Part shown: one piece after another, positions 29,346 to 30,160 of the stretch
How the letters are laid out: each line of letters starts with the position of its first letter
Position numbering within the stretch: the stretch's first letter is position 1
Assembly (NCBI GenBank): GCA_004151065.3
Contig: NWUY0300000982.1
Span: 50,049-80,208 of the forward strand
Source of the DNA: Larix sibirica
Taxonomy: Eukaryota > Streptophyta > Pinopsida > Pinales > Pinaceae
Direction: 5' to 3'
DNA length: 30,160 bases
Translations under genes and position numbers: made by a program
The notes under the pieces: generated by a model
The model's input: the letters and a program-made list of their open reading frames with translations, nothing else
Told to the model about the DNA's origin: nothing
Database searches by the model: none

Positions 29346-30160
29346 AACAGGTTTATTAAGGATGCCATTCACGAATGTGGGAAAGCATCCCTTGGAGTCT
29401 CCAATGAGATTTTTCTTGGATTATATATGGGGCCTTTCTAAAAGACAAAATAGTCACATTCAAGGAGATGTCTTCATAGTAAAGAAGACACTTTGTTTCA
29501 ATAAACCAAAGACTGTACACCACTCGTTAAGATTTACAGAGGTGAGGTGAGGTGAGCTGATCAGCTTTATCCTTTGCCTACTTGTAGGAGGAGACAATTA
29601 GCATTATGTCATGATTATTGGACCTACGTTGCCACACATACACATGCAGCCTACTGCATATATCCTAAGCGACAAAGAGCATTTGGATAGTTATAAGTAT
29701 GACTAAGTGTACAATTAGATTCGTTAGTCTGACCAGCTCAAGATTAAAAAATAAAAGAAATTGGGTCATGGAAGTAGGAGAGAAAATAAAAATCCTATTG
29801 TGGATGAATATCATGCCAAGAGTTTGAGATAAAAGACTCCCTAGAAACATATAATAAAAAGGTCATCTGAAAAGGTGATGATGTTCTCAACAATTACCTT
29901 AGCATGTGCATCATATTTATAAAAAAATATTGCCAACTACTATCCTACCATTGCATCAAAATTGTAATAGATGAAAGTGTGACGAACAATGTTCATTACT
30001 AAAGAAATTTCCAATGTAAATAGGACAAATAATCCATAGATGGACAAGTATATAACAATGTATAATGAATAAGAGATATGAGATGATATGATACAATGAC
30101 TATGTGACGATGTATTTATAGCATTAACTGGTCACAATGGTAAGTCATGTCCTTTCAATA

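Larger units (their letters stand above)
28700..30160 (-). other. Upstream intron of the GH36 gene, at least 1.46 kb
   Basis: I found no exon of the family in this stretch on the minus strand, so the preceding exon lies beyond the window. It holds a 198-bp tandem duplication and a tRNA-like SINE candidate (both listed). The rest, about 29346-30160, is AT-rich with no supportable gene. Confidence 0.6.

Overview
The window looks like nuclear DNA of a seed plant with a large, repeat-filled genome. The evidence is spliced plant exons with GT-AG introns, plant-type Copia, Gypsy and L1-like elements in advanced decay, and tRNA-derived SINE sequence. The very long intron packed with old transposon debris is typical of gymnosperms, but the sequence alone does not fix the species.

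The one convincing host gene lies on the minus strand from 18204 to 28699 and runs off the right edge. It is the 3' part of a raffinose synthase / seed imbibition protein / alkaline alpha-galactosidase family gene (glycoside hydrolase family 36). Six exons join in phase and give 318 residues up to a stop, followed by an AATAAA signal. Five of the introns inside the window are 93-187 bp, except one of 9010 bp (18680-27689). That intron carries a decayed L1-like LINE on the opposite strand. The LINE itself is split by a 1.28-kb composite SINE / tandem-repeat insertion with a 16-bp target-site duplication. The intron also holds a minisatellite and a microsatellite.

The left part (1-17.2 kb) has no host gene I can recognise and is layered transposon debris, almost all minus strand. 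1.3-3.0 kb is the 5' part of a Gypsy element (gag plus a mutated tRNA-Asp-type primer site). 4.4-5.4 kb is the 3' end of a Copia element (RNase H remnant plus LTR). 5.4-8.1 kb is AT-rich with no identified gene. 8.4-10.1 kb is the 5' end of a second Copia element (LTR, primer site, gag, protease). 10.1-12.6 kb is the 5' end of the first Copia family (gag, primer site, LTR) and bordering array sequence. This last segment recurs almost unchanged at 14.2-16.7 kb. A degenerate array of short units borders the Copia sequences and ends in three clean 96-bp units.

Two single N bases (12573 and 24574) sit exactly at repeat boundaries, so the 2.48-kb duplication and the inner structure of the SINE composite must be read with possible misjoining in mind. 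Short local tandem duplications (14-198 bp) are unusually common throughout. I saw no tRNA, rRNA or CRISPR locus.
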